A stretch of DNA of 64,000 bases from JAVVHH01 sp965199665 (GTDB taxonomy: Bacteria; Pseudomonadota; Alphaproteobacteria; Acetobacterales; Acetobacteraceae): contig OZ241208.1 in NCBI GenBank assembly GCA_965199665.1, positions 3,162,001-3,226,000 of the forward strand, read 5' to 3'. A program made the translations under genes and the position numbers. Below the pieces are notes generated by a model. It saw only the letters and a list, made by a program, of their open reading frames with translations, had not been told where the DNA came from and ran no database searches. This document shows, one piece after another, positions 41,976 to 51,000 of this stretch (positions within the stretch are counted from its first letter, which is position 1; every line of letters begins with the position of its first letter).

Positions 41976-43607
41976 ATGGCCGACTCGTACGACTATGTCA
42001 TCGTCGGCGCCGGGTCGGCCGGCTGCGTGCTCGCCAATCGGCTCTCGGCCGACCCGGCCATCCGGGTGCTGCTGCTGGAGGCCGGCGGGTCCGATCTGCA
42101 TCCCTACGTCCGCGCTCCGGCCGGCTTCATCAAAACGTTCCAGAACCCCCGCTTCAACTGGTGCTACACGACGGAGCCGGTCGCCGGGGCGGACAGCCGG
42201 CCGATCTATTTCCCACGGGGCAAGCTGCTGGGCGGCTCAAGCGCGATCAATGGCAGCTTATACGTGCGTGGGCAGCCCCGCGATTTTGACACCTGGGCTC
42301 AGCTCGGCAACCGCGGCTGGTCCTACGACGAGGTCCTCCCGTATTTCCGTCGCTCCGAAGACCGGTCCAGCGGCGCCGACGCATTTCACGGGATCGGCGG
42401 CCCGCAGCATGTCTCCGACATTAACGAGAGGCATCCGATCTGCGAGGCGTTCATCGCCGGCGCAGAGAGTCTCGGCATTCCCCGCAATCCCGACTACAAC
42501 GGCGCCGAGCAGGAAGGCATCGCTTACTACCAGCGCACTATCCGCAATGGCCGTCGCCACAGCGCGGCGACCGGCTATCTGGCACCGATTCGACGCCGCC
42601 CCAACCTGCACGTGGTGACGGGCGCACATGTATTGCGGCTCGACATCGTCGAGCGCCGGGCTGTCGGCGTGACCTACCGCCGGGGTGTGCAGGCGCACCG
42701 GGCGGTGGCCGATGGCGAGGTCATCCTTGCCGCCGGTGCAATCAACTCGCCGCATCTGCTGCAGCTCTCAGGCATCGGCCCGGCCGAGCGCCTGGCGGAA
42801 ATCGGGATCGTTCCGGTACATGACCTGCCGGGCGTCGGCGAGGGATTGCAGGATCATTTCGCAACCCGGGTGGCGCATCGGGTCGTGCTCGGCCGTACCC
42901 TGAACGAGCGCGCCCGCGGGCCGCGTCTATGGTGGGAGGTGGCGCGGTGGCTCGCCACCGGACGGGGCGTGCTGTCGCTCAGCCCGGCCCATGTCGGCGC
43001 CTTCATCCGCTCCCATCCCGGCCTCGACGCACCCGACTTGCAGATCGTATTCACCCCAGCTAGCTATTCCGAGGGCGTCACGGGGAAGCTGCAGCCGTTC
43101 CCCGGCATGACTTGCGGCGTCTGGCAGATGCGGCCGCATAGCCGCGGCTGGGTGCGCACCCGTTCCGCCGACCCGGCCCTCGCCCCCGCGATCCAGCCGA
43201 ACTACCTCGCCGACGAAGCCGACCGCCACGCGGCGGTGGATGGGCTGCGCTGGGCGCGCCGTCTACTGGATAGTGCGGCACTGGCGCCCTTCCGCGGCGC
43301 CGAGACCACACCGGGCCCGGACGCGCAGACCGACGACGCGCTGCTGGCCTACGCCCGCGCCCGCGGCTCCACGGTCTATCACGCGATCAGCACCTGTCGC
43401 ATGGGCATCGACCGCACCGCCGTGGTCGGGCCGGACCTGCGCGTGCACGGGCTCGACGGGCTGCGCGTGGTCGACGCGTCGGTGATGCCCGCCATGGTGT
43501 CGGCCAACACGAACGCGGCCACGCTGATGATCGCGGAGAAAGCCTCCGATCTGATCCTCACCGCACGTCGTGCGCCCGCCGTGCCGCGTCCGGCGGAACT
43601 CGTCTAG
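41976..43607 (+). CDS. GMC-family FAD oxidoreductase (choline dehydrogenase-like)
   Basis: A 543-aa flavoenzyme that oxidises alcohols. The FAD-binding motif YVIVGAGSAGCVLANRLS opens the protein, followed by PRGKLLGGSSAINGSLYVRG (GMC signature 1), GEVILAAGAINSPHLLQLSGIG (signature 2) and the C-terminal HAISTCRMGIDRTAVVGPDLRVHG with the catalytic-His region and the SVMPAMVSANTNAATLMIAEKASD tail. The ATG at 41976 follows the dioxygenase stop by eight bases. The substrate is likely an alcohol formed in the same pathway. Confidence 0.93.
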   Translation: MADSYDYVIVGAGSAGCVLANRLSADPAIRVLLLEAGGSDLHPYVRAPAGFIKTFQNPRFNWCYTTEPVAGADSRPIYFPRGKLLGGSSAINGSLYVRGQPRDFDTWAQLGNRGWSYDEVLPYFRRSEDRSSGADAFHGIGGPQHVSDINERHPICEAFIAGAESLGIPRNPDYNGAEQEGIAYYQRTIRNGRRHSAATGYLAPIRRRPNLHVVTGAHVLRLDIVERRAVGVTYRRGVQAHRAVADGEVILAAGAINSPHLLQLSGIGPAERLAEIGIVPVHDLPGVGEGLQDHFATRVAHRVVLGRTLNERARGPRLWWEVARWLATGRGVLSLSPAHVGAFIRSHPGLDAPDLQIVFTPASYSEGVTGKLQPFPGMTCGVWQMRPHSRGWVRTRSADPALAPAIQPNYLADEADRHAAVDGLRWARRLLDSAALAPFRGAETTPGPDAQTDDALLAYARARGSTVYHAISTCRMGIDRTAVVGPDLRVHGLDGLRVVDASVMPAMVSANTNAATLMIAEKASDLILTARRAPAVPRPAELV

Positions 43608-43625
43608 ACTTTTGCCCCAAACAGG

Positions 43626-44312
43626 ATGGACTACTCGATGATAGGTTTCAGCATTGCCGCACGCACCCGCCAGGTGAGCCCCGAGCAGATTGCCCGCGCG
43701 CGCGCGCTGCCGGTGGCCAACGTGAGCGATTGCATGTCGCGCCTGACGGCTGGCGGCCCTCGGCTCCGGCCGATCCACGACAAGGGCAGCATGGCCGGCC
43801 CGGCGCTCACGGTGCGGACCCGGCCCGGTGACAACCTGATGGTCCACAAGGCACTCGACATGGCGCAGCCCGGCGACATCGTCGTCGTCGACGCCGGTGG
43901 TGACTTGACCAATGCGATCATCGGCGAGCTCATGCAGTCCTATGCGATTCAGCGAAAGCTGGGCGGCATCGTGATCAACGGCGCGATCCGCGATCTGGAC
44001 GCGCTGCGGGCCGGGTCGCTGCCGGTCTACGCCGCCGGCGTCACCCATCGTGGCCCGTACAAGGACGGTCCCGGCGAGATCAACGTCGCGGTGAGCTTCG
44101 ACGGCATGGTGGTCGAGCCCGGTGATCTCGTGATCGGCGACAATGACGGAATCCTGTGCATCCCGTTCGATCAGGTGGAAGCGGTGCTCGAGGCCGCTTC
44201 GGCCAAGCAAGCCGCGGAAGCAACGCAGTTGGCCGACATCCTGGCCGGGCGCAGCGACCGGAGCTGGGTCGATGCATCGCTGAAGCGGCTCGGCTGCACG
44301 AACGCCGATTGA
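43626..44312 (+). CDS. RraA-family aldolase (4-hydroxy-4-methyl-2-oxoglutarate aldolase type)
   Basis: A 228-aa protein of the RraA-like fold. In catabolic clusters such proteins are metal-dependent 4-hydroxy-4-methyl-2-oxoglutarate/4-carboxy-4-hydroxy-2-oxoadipate aldolases releasing pyruvate or oxaloacetate. Visible segments are VANVSDCMSRLTAGGPRLRP, PGDNLMVHKALDMAQPGDIV, IGELMQSYAIQRKLGGIVIN and GAIRDLDALRAGSLPVYAAG, the last with the catalytic R-D pair. It starts 19 bp after the GMC gene. Context supports an aldolase rather than an RNase E regulator. Confidence 0.87.
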   Translation: MDYSMIGFSIAARTRQVSPEQIARARALPVANVSDCMSRLTAGGPRLRPIHDKGSMAGPALTVRTRPGDNLMVHKALDMAQPGDIVVVDAGGDLTNAIIGELMQSYAIQRKLGGIVINGAIRDLDALRAGSLPVYAAGVTHRGPYKDGPGEINVAVSFDGMVVEPGDLVIGDNDGILCIPFDQVEAVLEAASAKQAAEATQLADILAGRSDRSWVDASLKRLGCTNAD

Positions 44313-44314
44313 TC

Positions 44315-45658
44315 GTGATCGCCAGGCCAGACACCACGGCGAAGGGCGGAGACCACGATACCGTTCTGCTGCGGCGGATCGCCTGGCGCCTGGTCCCGCT
44401 GCTGACGGTCATTTACCTGATCGCCTACATCGACCGCGCCAACGTGTCCTACGCCAAGCTGACCATGGTGCAGGCGCTGCACATGACGGAGGCTGAGTTC
44501 GGCTTCGCAGCCTCGGTTTTCTTCATCGGCTACCTGATCTTCGAAGTGCCGAGTAACCTGGCGCTCAACCATTTCGGCGCCCGGCCCTGGATCGCGCGGA
44601 TCATGTTCACCTGGGGCCTGGCGACGGTGGCGACCGCTTTCGTGCCGACGTCGACGTGGTTCCTGGTGGTCCGCTTCGTGGTCGGCACCTGCGAAGCCGG
44701 GCTGTATCCCGGCATCATCTTCTATCTGTCGATGTGGTTCCCGCAGAAACAGCGCACCGGCATCGTCGGCTTGCTCACGCTGGGCAGCAGCCTGGGCAAC
44801 ATGTTCGGCTCGTTGATCGGCGGCTACTCGCTCGAGCTGGACGGGATATGGGGCTACGCGGGATGGCAGTGGGTGTTCCTAGTGACCGGCACGCCGGCGG
44901 TGCTGATGACCATCGTCACGCTAGCCTTCTTGCCGAGCACGCCCAAGGATGCCCGGTTTCTCTCGGAGGCGGAGAGGGAGACCGTCGCCGAGGCGCTGCG
45001 CCGCGACCCGCCTCCGCCCAAGCCCTCTGGCGGCGCGTCCTGGACGTTCGGCTCCTTGCTGACGGTGCTGGCACTGGCTATCGGCTACGGCACGATCTCG
45101 ATCGCCATCTATGGCATCGCCTACTGGATGCCGACGCTCGTGAAGGGGTTCGGCATCAGCAGCGGCACCAACGGCTTGCTGAACATGATCCCGTGGGCTC
45201 TCGCCTCCCTCGTGCTATTCTGGCTGCCGCGACAGCTGACGAGCTTCCGCCTGGTCTTGCAGGCCGCCATCGCGGCTGCCGCGATCGGAATTGTCCTATT
45301 CCTGATCAGCATCTCGCCCGTGTCCAACACCGTGCGTTTCGCCGCGCTGTCGCTGGGCGCGCCAACGCTCTACTTGATGATCCCGTGCTTCTGGGCGACG
45401 CCGCCGCGCCTCTTGCCGACGGCGTTCCTCAAGGGCGCCGGCGGTGCGGCCGCCATGGCGGTCATCGTGTCCGGCTCGGCCCTCGGCGGCTTCGTGGCGC
45501 AGAACCTGATGCCCTGGATCGCCAAGGCGTCCGGCAGCGCCAGCGCGCCGATGATCGTGCCGGCCGGGTCGCTGCTGCTGCTCGGCACCGCTGCCTTCGT
45601 TGTCATGCTCGTCACCGGCAGCGGTCAGACTCCTTCATCCGCGCCGGTAACGCGGTAG
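44315..45658 (+). CDS. MFS transporter, anion:cation symporter type
   Basis: A 447-aa twelve-helix carrier of the ACS (phthalate/glucarate/hexuronate) group. The start region LLTVIYLIAYIDRANVSYAK and the loop between helices 2 and 3 (FEVPSNLALNHFGARPWIAR) are characteristic of the group, as is FVVGTCEAGLYPGIIFYLSMWFP. GTG at 44315 (or TTG at 44309, overlapping the previous stop) starts the gene. It supplies a second uptake route for an organic acid alongside the TRAP system. Confidence 0.9.
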   Translation: MIARPDTTAKGGDHDTVLLRRIAWRLVPLLTVIYLIAYIDRANVSYAKLTMVQALHMTEAEFGFAASVFFIGYLIFEVPSNLALNHFGARPWIARIMFTWGLATVATAFVPTSTWFLVVRFVVGTCEAGLYPGIIFYLSMWFPQKQRTGIVGLLTLGSSLGNMFGSLIGGYSLELDGIWGYAGWQWVFLVTGTPAVLMTIVTLAFLPSTPKDARFLSEAERETVAEALRRDPPPPKPSGGASWTFGSLLTVLALAIGYGTISIAIYGIAYWMPTLVKGFGISSGTNGLLNMIPWALASLVLFWLPRQLTSFRLVLQAAIAAAAIGIVLFLISISPVSNTVRFAALSLGAPTLYLMIPCFWATPPRLLPTAFLKGAGGAAAMAVIVSGSALGGFVAQNLMPWIAKASGSASAPMIVPAGSLLLLGTAAFVVMLVTGSGQTPSSAPVTR

Positions 45659-45664
45659 AGCCAT

Positions 45665-46894
45665 ATGGCGCAGCCGACCGAGTTGGTGCCGCCCGCGGCC
45701 AAGCTGTTCCCGGCGCAAGGGCCTGTGCCGCGGGCGATGCGACGGGTCTTCGCGCTTGAGGATCTGGAGCCGGCCGCGCGCAGGAAGCTTCCGCGGCCGA
45801 TCTTCGGCTATGTCGCCGGCGCTGCAGAGACCAATGCGTCCCTAAACGACAATCGGGCGGTCTTCAGCGAGATCCAGTTTCTCCCCCGCATCCTGGTGGG
45901 GGTGAAACAGCGCACGTTGGAATGCACCTTGATGGGGCGCCGCTACGCGCTGCCGTTCGGGATCGCGCCCATGGGCGTGTGCGCACTGACCGCGTATCGC
46001 GGTGACCTCGTCCTGGCCCGCGCGGCGGCATGCGCGAACATCCCGATGGTGATCAGCGCGGCCTCGTTGATCCCGCTCGAAGAGATCGTCGCCACCAACC
46101 CGAATGTTTGGTATCAAGCCTACCTATCCGGCGATGCCGACGAGGCGGTTGCGATGGTGGACCGGGTCACGGCGGCGGGGATCGAGACGTTCGTGATAAC
46201 CGCGGACAGCGCCGTGGTGCCGAGCCGGGAGAACAACCTTCGCACCGGCTATCGCACACCGATCCGGCCGAACCTCGCTCTGCTACGAGACGGAATAACT
46301 CATCCGCGTTGGGCGCTCGGCACCTTCCTGCGGACGTTCATGCGTCATGGCGTGCCGCACTTCGAGAACGCCGGTCCCGGCCGCGGCGCACCGCTCCTGT
46401 CGCGCCGGGCGGTGCGGGATTTCTCCGGCCGCGAGGGCCTGGACTGGGATGTGGTGCGCCTTGTGCGTTCCAGGTTCCGCGGCCGCCTAATCCTCAAGGG
46501 GTTGCTGCACCCGGCCGACGTCACGCTGGCGCGGGAGGCCGGCGCGGATGGCGTCATTTTGTCGAACCACGGGGGCCGGCAGCTCGACGGTGCGGTCTCG
46601 CCGATGCGAGTGCTGCCCGCCGCGGTCGCGCAGGCCGGCAGCATGGCCGTGATGATCGATAGCGGGTTCCGGCGCGGCACCGATATTCTGAAGGCGATCG
46701 GCTTGGGCGCCAGCTTCGTGTTCGTCGGTCGGCCGTTCAACTATGCCGCCACACTCGCCGGCCAACCCGGCGTGGACCACGCCATCGATCTACTCCGCAT
46801 ACAGCTCCGTGCCGATCTCGGCATGTTGGGGCTGCTCAAAATGACTGAGATGGGAAGCGATCTGCTCCTACTTAAACGATTTGACGCGCTTTGA
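45665..46894 (+). CDS. FMN-dependent alpha-hydroxy acid oxidase/dehydrogenase
   Basis: A 409-aa enzyme of the L-lactate dehydrogenase/glycolate oxidase family, oxidising a 2-hydroxy acid to the 2-oxo acid. The FMN-binding segments are present: FGIAPMGVCALTAYRGDLVL, the strictly conserved active-site SNHGGRQLD with catalytic His and Arg (VILSNHGGRQLDGAVSP), and MIDSGFRRGTDILKAIGLGA. The first 45 residues include the helical lead LEDLEPAARRKLPRPIFGYV with the Tyr of the substrate pocket. It ends the catabolic block 31 bp before an IS5-type element. Confidence 0.93.
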   Translation: MAQPTELVPPAAKLFPAQGPVPRAMRRVFALEDLEPAARRKLPRPIFGYVAGAAETNASLNDNRAVFSEIQFLPRILVGVKQRTLECTLMGRRYALPFGIAPMGVCALTAYRGDLVLARAAACANIPMVISAASLIPLEEIVATNPNVWYQAYLSGDADEAVAMVDRVTAAGIETFVITADSAVVPSRENNLRTGYRTPIRPNLALLRDGITHPRWALGTFLRTFMRHGVPHFENAGPGRGAPLLSRRAVRDFSGREGLDWDVVRLVRSRFRGRLILKGLLHPADVTLAREAGADGVILSNHGGRQLDGAVSPMRVLPAAVAQAGSMAVMIDSGFRRGTDILKAIGLGASFVFVGRPFNYAATLAGQPGVDHAIDLLRIQLRADLGMLGLLKMTEMGSDLLLLKRFDAL

Positions 46895-46925
46895 GTCGCG
46901 CTGACCGCCGTCGTGCTGAACGCTC

Positions 46926-47798
46926 AGAGGGTGTCAGAGAAGTCCGAGTACCGTCACTGGTATGTTCGCTGCTCGATGACCAAGAACGGCGACATGAACG
47001 GGACAAGCGGCTTCTACACGGATCTTAGTGAGACGCAGTGGACGATCTTGGCGCCGCTGCTCCCGCCGGCAAAACCCGGTGGAAGACCGCGCACGACATC
47101 CCTGCGTGGTGTGCTCGACGCGGTGTTTTACCTGCTGCGGACAGGCTGCCAATGGCGTCTCTTACCGGACTGCTTTCCGCCGTGGGGCACCGTGTACCAC
47201 TACTTTCGGCTCTGGCAGCGGACAGGTGTGTGGGTGCGTCTGCACCGAGCCGCTTACGCTCTGGCCCGTGCGGCGTCGGGGCGACCGCCCTGCCCGTCGC
47301 TGGTGATCATGGACGGACAGTCGGTGAAGACGACAGAGCGCGGCGGTGTGCGCGGCTTTGACGGACATAAGCTGGTTCGAGGCAGGAAGCGGCACATTCT
47401 CGTCGACACGTTGGGACTGCCGATTGCCAGTCGGGTGGAGCCTGCCAACGTGCCAGACCAGAAAGCCGGCGCACGGCTGCTCGCCGGCCTGAGCTTGCTC
47501 TTTCCTGCGATCCGCACCGTGATGGCCGATGCCGGCCACCAAAGCCGTAAGCTGGCCCGTGCACTTCGGCAACATGACGGCTGGCGCCTCGTCATCACCA
47601 AGCGAGGCCAGCGCGCCTTCAAGATCAAGGGCCTGACCTGGATCGTGGAGCGCAGCTTCGCCTGGCTCGGCCGCAATCGTCGCTTCAGCAAGGATTACGA
47701 GTTCAGGGTGCAAACATCCGAAACGCTGATCGAGGTTGCCGCAACACGCCTCATGCTCAACCGGATCGCGCCAGGGTAGGACTTCTCTGACGTCCTCT
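46926..47798 (+). mobile_element. IS5-family insertion sequence
   Basis: An 873-bp element with near-perfect terminal inverted repeats: left AGAGGGTGTCAGAGAAGTCC (46926-46945), right end (read on the minus strand from 47798) AGAGGACGTCAGAGAAGTCC, two mismatches. The right repeat overlaps the transposase stop. Flanking bases do not show a clear target duplication. It separates the hydroxyacid oxidase from fhs. Confidence 0.85.
46976..47779 (+). CDS. IS5-family transposase
   Basis: A 267-aa DDE transposase. The N-terminal DUF4096 part reads FYTDLSETQWTILAPLLPPA, GGRPRTTSLRGVLDAVFYLL and GCQWRLLPDCFPPW. The catalytic DDE domain includes LVIMDGQSVKT (first Asp), RTVMADAGHQS (second Asp) and WIVERSFAWLGRNRRFSKDYE (Glu). 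It is intact, so the element may still be mobile. ATG at 46976 or a later ATG at 46994 (MNGTSGFYTD) could start it. Confidence 0.9.
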   Translation: MTKNGDMNGTSGFYTDLSETQWTILAPLLPPAKPGGRPRTTSLRGVLDAVFYLLRTGCQWRLLPDCFPPWGTVYHYFRLWQRTGVWVRLHRAAYALARAASGRPPCPSLVIMDGQSVKTTERGGVRGFDGHKLVRGRKRHILVDTLGLPIASRVEPANVPDQKAGARLLAGLSLLFPAIRTVMADAGHQSRKLARALRQHDGWRLVITKRGQRAFKIKGLTWIVERSFAWLGRNRRFSKDYEFRVQTSETLIEVAATRLMLNRIAPG

Positions 47799-47831
47799 AA
47801 CCCTATTCAGATATAAAATGCCAAGCTAGCG

Positions 47832-49505
47832 CTAGAACAGACCCTCGATATGCCCCGCATCGTTGATGCGGATCGTCTCGGCGGCGGGTGTACGCGGCAG
47901 GCCGGGCATCGCCATGATCTCGCCGCAGATCGCGACGACGAACCCTGCGCCCGCCGCGAGCTTCACCTCGCGGATCGATACAAGATGCCCGGTCGGCGCG
48001 CCGAGCGCTGCGGGATCGGTCGAGAAGCTGTACTGCGTCTTGGCCATGCACACCGGCAGCCGGCCGTGCCCCGCCGCCTCCCACGAGGCGAGCTGCGCGA
48101 TGACCGCGGGCGGCGCGGTAACGCCGTTGGCGCGGTAAATCGTCGTCGCGATTGCCTCGATCTTGGCAAGCAGCGGGAGGTCGTCGCCGTAGATCGGCGC
48201 GAAGGCCGCATCGCCCTCCTCGGCCATCGCCGCGACCGCCTCGGCAAGCTCGGCCGCACCCGCGCCGCCCTCCGCCCAGTGCCGGCAAAGGATCGCCTGC
48301 ACGCCCTGAGCGGCCGCGACCTCTTGCACGGCGGCCACCTCGGAATCGCTGTCGGTCGCGAAATGGTTGATCGCGACCAACACCGGCAGGCCGAACCGGC
48401 GGATGTTCTCGATGTGGCGCGCGAGGTTGACCGCGCCGCGGCGCACCGCGTCGGCATCCTCGCGCGCGAGATCGGGCTTGGCGACGCGGCCGTTCATCTT
48501 GAGCGCGCGCACCGTCGCGACGATCACGACGGCGTCGGGCGCGAGCCCCGCCTGCCGACATTTAATATCGAGGAACTTTTCCGCGCCCAGGTCCGCGCCG
48601 AAGCCTGCCTCCGTGACGACGTAGTCGCCCAGCGCGAGCCCGGCGCGCGTCGCGATCACTGAGTTGCAGCCGTGTGCGATGTTGGCGAAGGGGCCGCCAT
48701 GGACGAAGGCGGGCGTACCTTCGAGTGTCTGGACCAGATTGGGCTTGATCGCCTCGGCAAGCAGCACCGTCATCGCCCCGTCCGCCTTGAGGTCGCGCGC
48801 GGTGACCGGCCATTTGTCGCGCGTATAAGCGACGACGATGCGGCCGAGCCGCGCCTCCAGATCGGCGAGGTCCTCGGCGAGGCAGAAGATCGCCATCACC
48901 TCCGACGCGACGGTGATGTCAAACCCCGATTCGCGCGGGACGCCGTTGGCTGGCCCGCCAAGCGACTGAACGACATCGCGAAGCGCGCGGTCGTTCATAT
49001 CGAGCACGCGGCGCCAGACGATGCGCCTGACGTCGATGTCGAGCGCGTTGCCCCAATGGATATGATTGTCGAGCATCGCGGCGAGCAGGTTGTGCGCGGC
49101 AGTGATCGCGTGGAAATCGCCGGTGAAGTGGAGGTTGATGTCCTCCATCGGCGCGACCTGCGCATGGCCGCCGCCGGTCGCCCCGCCCTTTTGGCCAAAA
49201 CAGGGCCCGAGTGAGGGCTCGCGCAGGCACAGTACGGTGCGCCGCCCCGATCGCGTCAGCGCGTCGGCGAGGCCGATGGAGGTGGTGGTCTTCCCCTCGC
49301 CCGCCGGCGTCGGGTTGATCGCGGTGACCAGAATCAGTTTGGCTGGCGCGGCGCCCGCCTGCCTTTCGCGCAACCAGCGCGGATCGATCTTGGCTTTGTG
49401 GCGGCCATAGGGCTCAACTGCGGCCTCTGGAATGCCCAGCCGGTCTGCGATTGCCTGGATCGGTTGGAGCGTCGCGGCGCGGGCGATCTCGATGTCAGTC
49501 GTCAT
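47832..49505 (-). CDS. fhs: formate-tetrahydrofolate ligase
   Basis: Makes 10-formyltetrahydrofolate from formate, THF and ATP, feeding one-carbon metabolism. The 557-aa protein has the P-loop TPAGEGKTTTSIGLADAL, the family block CFGQKGGATGGGHAQVAPME, DINLHFTGDFHAITAAHNLL and FVHGGPFANIAHGCNSV. The ATG at 49505 has GGGGGCGC before it and starts the conserved MTTDIEIARAA lead; the frame stays open further upstream but without similarity. It stands alone between an IS5-type and an IS3-type element, with no other folate gene nearby. Confidence 0.95.
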   Translation of the reverse strand: MTTDIEIARAATLQPIQAIADRLGIPEAAVEPYGRHKAKIDPRWLRERQAGAAPAKLILVTAINPTPAGEGKTTTSIGLADALTRSGRRTVLCLREPSLGPCFGQKGGATGGGHAQVAPMEDINLHFTGDFHAITAAHNLLAAMLDNHIHWGNALDIDVRRIVWRRVLDMNDRALRDVVQSLGGPANGVPRESGFDITVASEVMAIFCLAEDLADLEARLGRIVVAYTRDKWPVTARDLKADGAMTVLLAEAIKPNLVQTLEGTPAFVHGGPFANIAHGCNSVIATRAGLALGDYVVTEAGFGADLGAEKFLDIKCRQAGLAPDAVVIVATVRALKMNGRVAKPDLAREDADAVRRGAVNLARHIENIRRFGLPVLVAINHFATDSDSEVAAVQEVAAAQGVQAILCRHWAEGGAGAAELAEAVAAMAEEGDAAFAPIYGDDLPLLAKIEAIATTIYRANGVTAPPAVIAQLASWEAAGHGRLPVCMAKTQYSFSTDPAALGAPTGHLVSIREVKLAAGAGFVVAICGEIMAMPGLPRTPAAETIRINDAGHIEGLF

Positions 49506-49616
49506 GCGCCCCCGATTGATCGGCGCGCCTGCCGCGCGCCAATGCCGTACCGCCCCAATAGCAATCGCGCGCCGGCTAGCACTACCTTGGCACTTATACA
49601 ACCACGGGAGCAGTTT

Positions 49617-49757
49617 GTGAGCGGCCGCGTGGTTCGAACGAGGGCAGAAATCAGCGAATGTCGCGACGCCGAGGACAAACGCTATCTTGGGTTGGCCCTT
49701 GCGGCGGAGGCAGCCAAGATCGTGTCGGGCGAAGACGACCTGCTCGTGCTTGATTGA
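49617..49757 (+). pseudogene. C-terminal fragment of a PIN-domain toxin
   Basis: The plus frame reads VVRTRAEISECRDAEDKRYL and LALAAEAAKIVSGEDDLLVL, matching the C-terminal catalytic part of COG1569-type PIN toxins (CRDxxDxxFLxLALAxxADxIVSGDxDLL), with the conserved Asp residues. The N-terminal half is absent and the frame ends at a TGA contributed by the left end of the IS3-type element at 49755. It is a remnant cut by the insertion. Confidence 0.65.
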
Positions 49758-49780
49758 CCTTGCCCCCAACGTGCCCTCGT

Positions 49781-50642
49781 TCATAAGCAGAGTCCGTTCT
49801 CCGTATGCCCCTGGTTGGGGCGGGCTGCAAAGGCTGCTGGGGTGAACCCGTCGAGGCTCGTGTGTGGGCGCTCGGTGTTGTAGTCGACCCTCCATGCTTC
49901 GATGATCCGGCGTGCCGCGGCCAGGCTGCTGAATAAGTGCTCGTTCAGGCATTCATCCCGGAACCGGCCGTTGAAGCTTTCCACGAACCCATTCTGCTGC
50001 GGCTTTCCCGGCGCAATGTAGTGCCACAGCACCCCACGGTTTTCCTGCCAGCGTAGGATCGCGTGCGACGTCAGCTCCGTTCCGTTGTCGCTGACGATCA
50101 TCACCGGACGGCAACCGCGCCACTGGACGATCCGGTCGAGTTCACGACCGACCCGCAAGCCGGACAATGAGGTGTCAGCGACGAGGCCGAGGCACTCACG
50201 GGTAAAGTCGTCCACGACGGCCAGCACCCTGAACCGGCGCCCGTTGGACAGCGCGTCGGATACGAAGTCCAGTGACCAGCGCTGGTTGGCCGCCTCCGGC
50301 AGAGCCATGGGCGAGCGCGTTCCCAATGCTCGTTTCCGGCCGCCCCGCTTGCGCACTCCGAGCTTCTCCTCGCGGTAGAGCCGGAACAGCCGCTTGTGGT
50401 TCAGCCGCACACCGTCACGCGCCAGCAGAATATGCAGCCGCCGATAGCCGAACCGCCGTCGCTCAGCGGCCAGCACGCGCAATCGGGCCCGGATCTCGTC
50501 ATCGCCGGATCGTTTGGAGGCATACCGGTAGGTCTTCGGCTCTAGGCCGACCAACCCGCACGCACGCCGCTGCGAGTAGTTCTTCTGCTCCATCGCCCAG
50601 GTCGCGGCCGCACGCCGCGAGCCGGGCGTCAGAAGTTTTTTG
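49781..50642 (-). CDS. IS3-family transposase OrfB (rve integrase domain)
   Basis: Catalytic half of the transposase, made as an OrfAB fusion by a -1 frameshift at the A6 run at 50637-50642. The DDE residues are in RWSLDFVSDAL (Asp), VMIVSDNGTELTSHAI (Asp) and GFVESFNGRFRDECLNE (Glu). An HTH_21 segment precedes them (RRFGYRRLHILLARDGVRLN). The reading frame is intact to the stop at 49781. Confidence 0.9.
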
Positions 50643-50895
50643 CCAGCATCTCCTTTAGCGTCGCCACGTCCAGCATCTGCTCGGCAAGCAGCCTCTTGAG
50701 CTTGGCGTTCTCTTCCTCGAGCCCCTTCAGCTTGCGTGCGTCCGACACTTCCATGCCGCCGTACTTCGACCGCCACGTGTAGAACGTTGCGTCGCTGATG
50801 CCGTGCTTGCGGCACAGATCGGACGCCGTCGCACCCGCCTGATGCTCCTTCAGCACGCCGATGATCTGCTCCTGCGTGAACCTTGACCGCTTCAT
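50629..50895 (-). CDS. IS3-family transposase OrfA
   Basis: An 88-aa helix-turn-helix protein: MKRSRFTQEQIIGVLKEHQA, TASDLCRKHGISDATFYTWR and a leucine-zipper tail (LEEENAKLKRLLAEQMLDVA). It binds the element ends. Near its 3' end lies the slippery run where ribosomes shift to orfB. Confidence 0.9.
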   Translation of the reverse strand: MKRSRFTQEQIIGVLKEHQAGATASDLCRKHGISDATFYTWRSKYGGMEVSDARKLKGLEEENAKLKRLLAEQMLDVATLKEMLAKNF

Positions 50896-51000
50896 CGTCC
50901 GTCTCCTGTCGACGGACCCTAACTTCAGATCGAGGGCATTTTAGGGGGCAGGGTCAGGCGGAGTGGGCTATGTATAATCACCTCGCTCCGCCTTCAGGGT

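Larger units (their letters stand above)
49755..50956 (-). mobile_element. IS3-family insertion sequence (IS407-like)
   Basis: A 1.2-kb element bounded by TGACCTTGCCCCC at the left (from 49755) and TGACCCTGCCCCC at the right (read leftward from 50956). It carries overlapping orfA and orfB on the minus strand. Flanking triplets (GAT and GGC) do not match, so no target duplication is preserved. It truncates the PIN-toxin fragment on its left. Confidence 0.85.

Noticed and set aside
49506..49952. Upstream extension of the fhs reading frame
   Set aside because: The conserved Fhs protein starts at 49505 with a good ribosome site; the extension has no similarity and runs antisense to the PIN fragment and into the IS3-type element.
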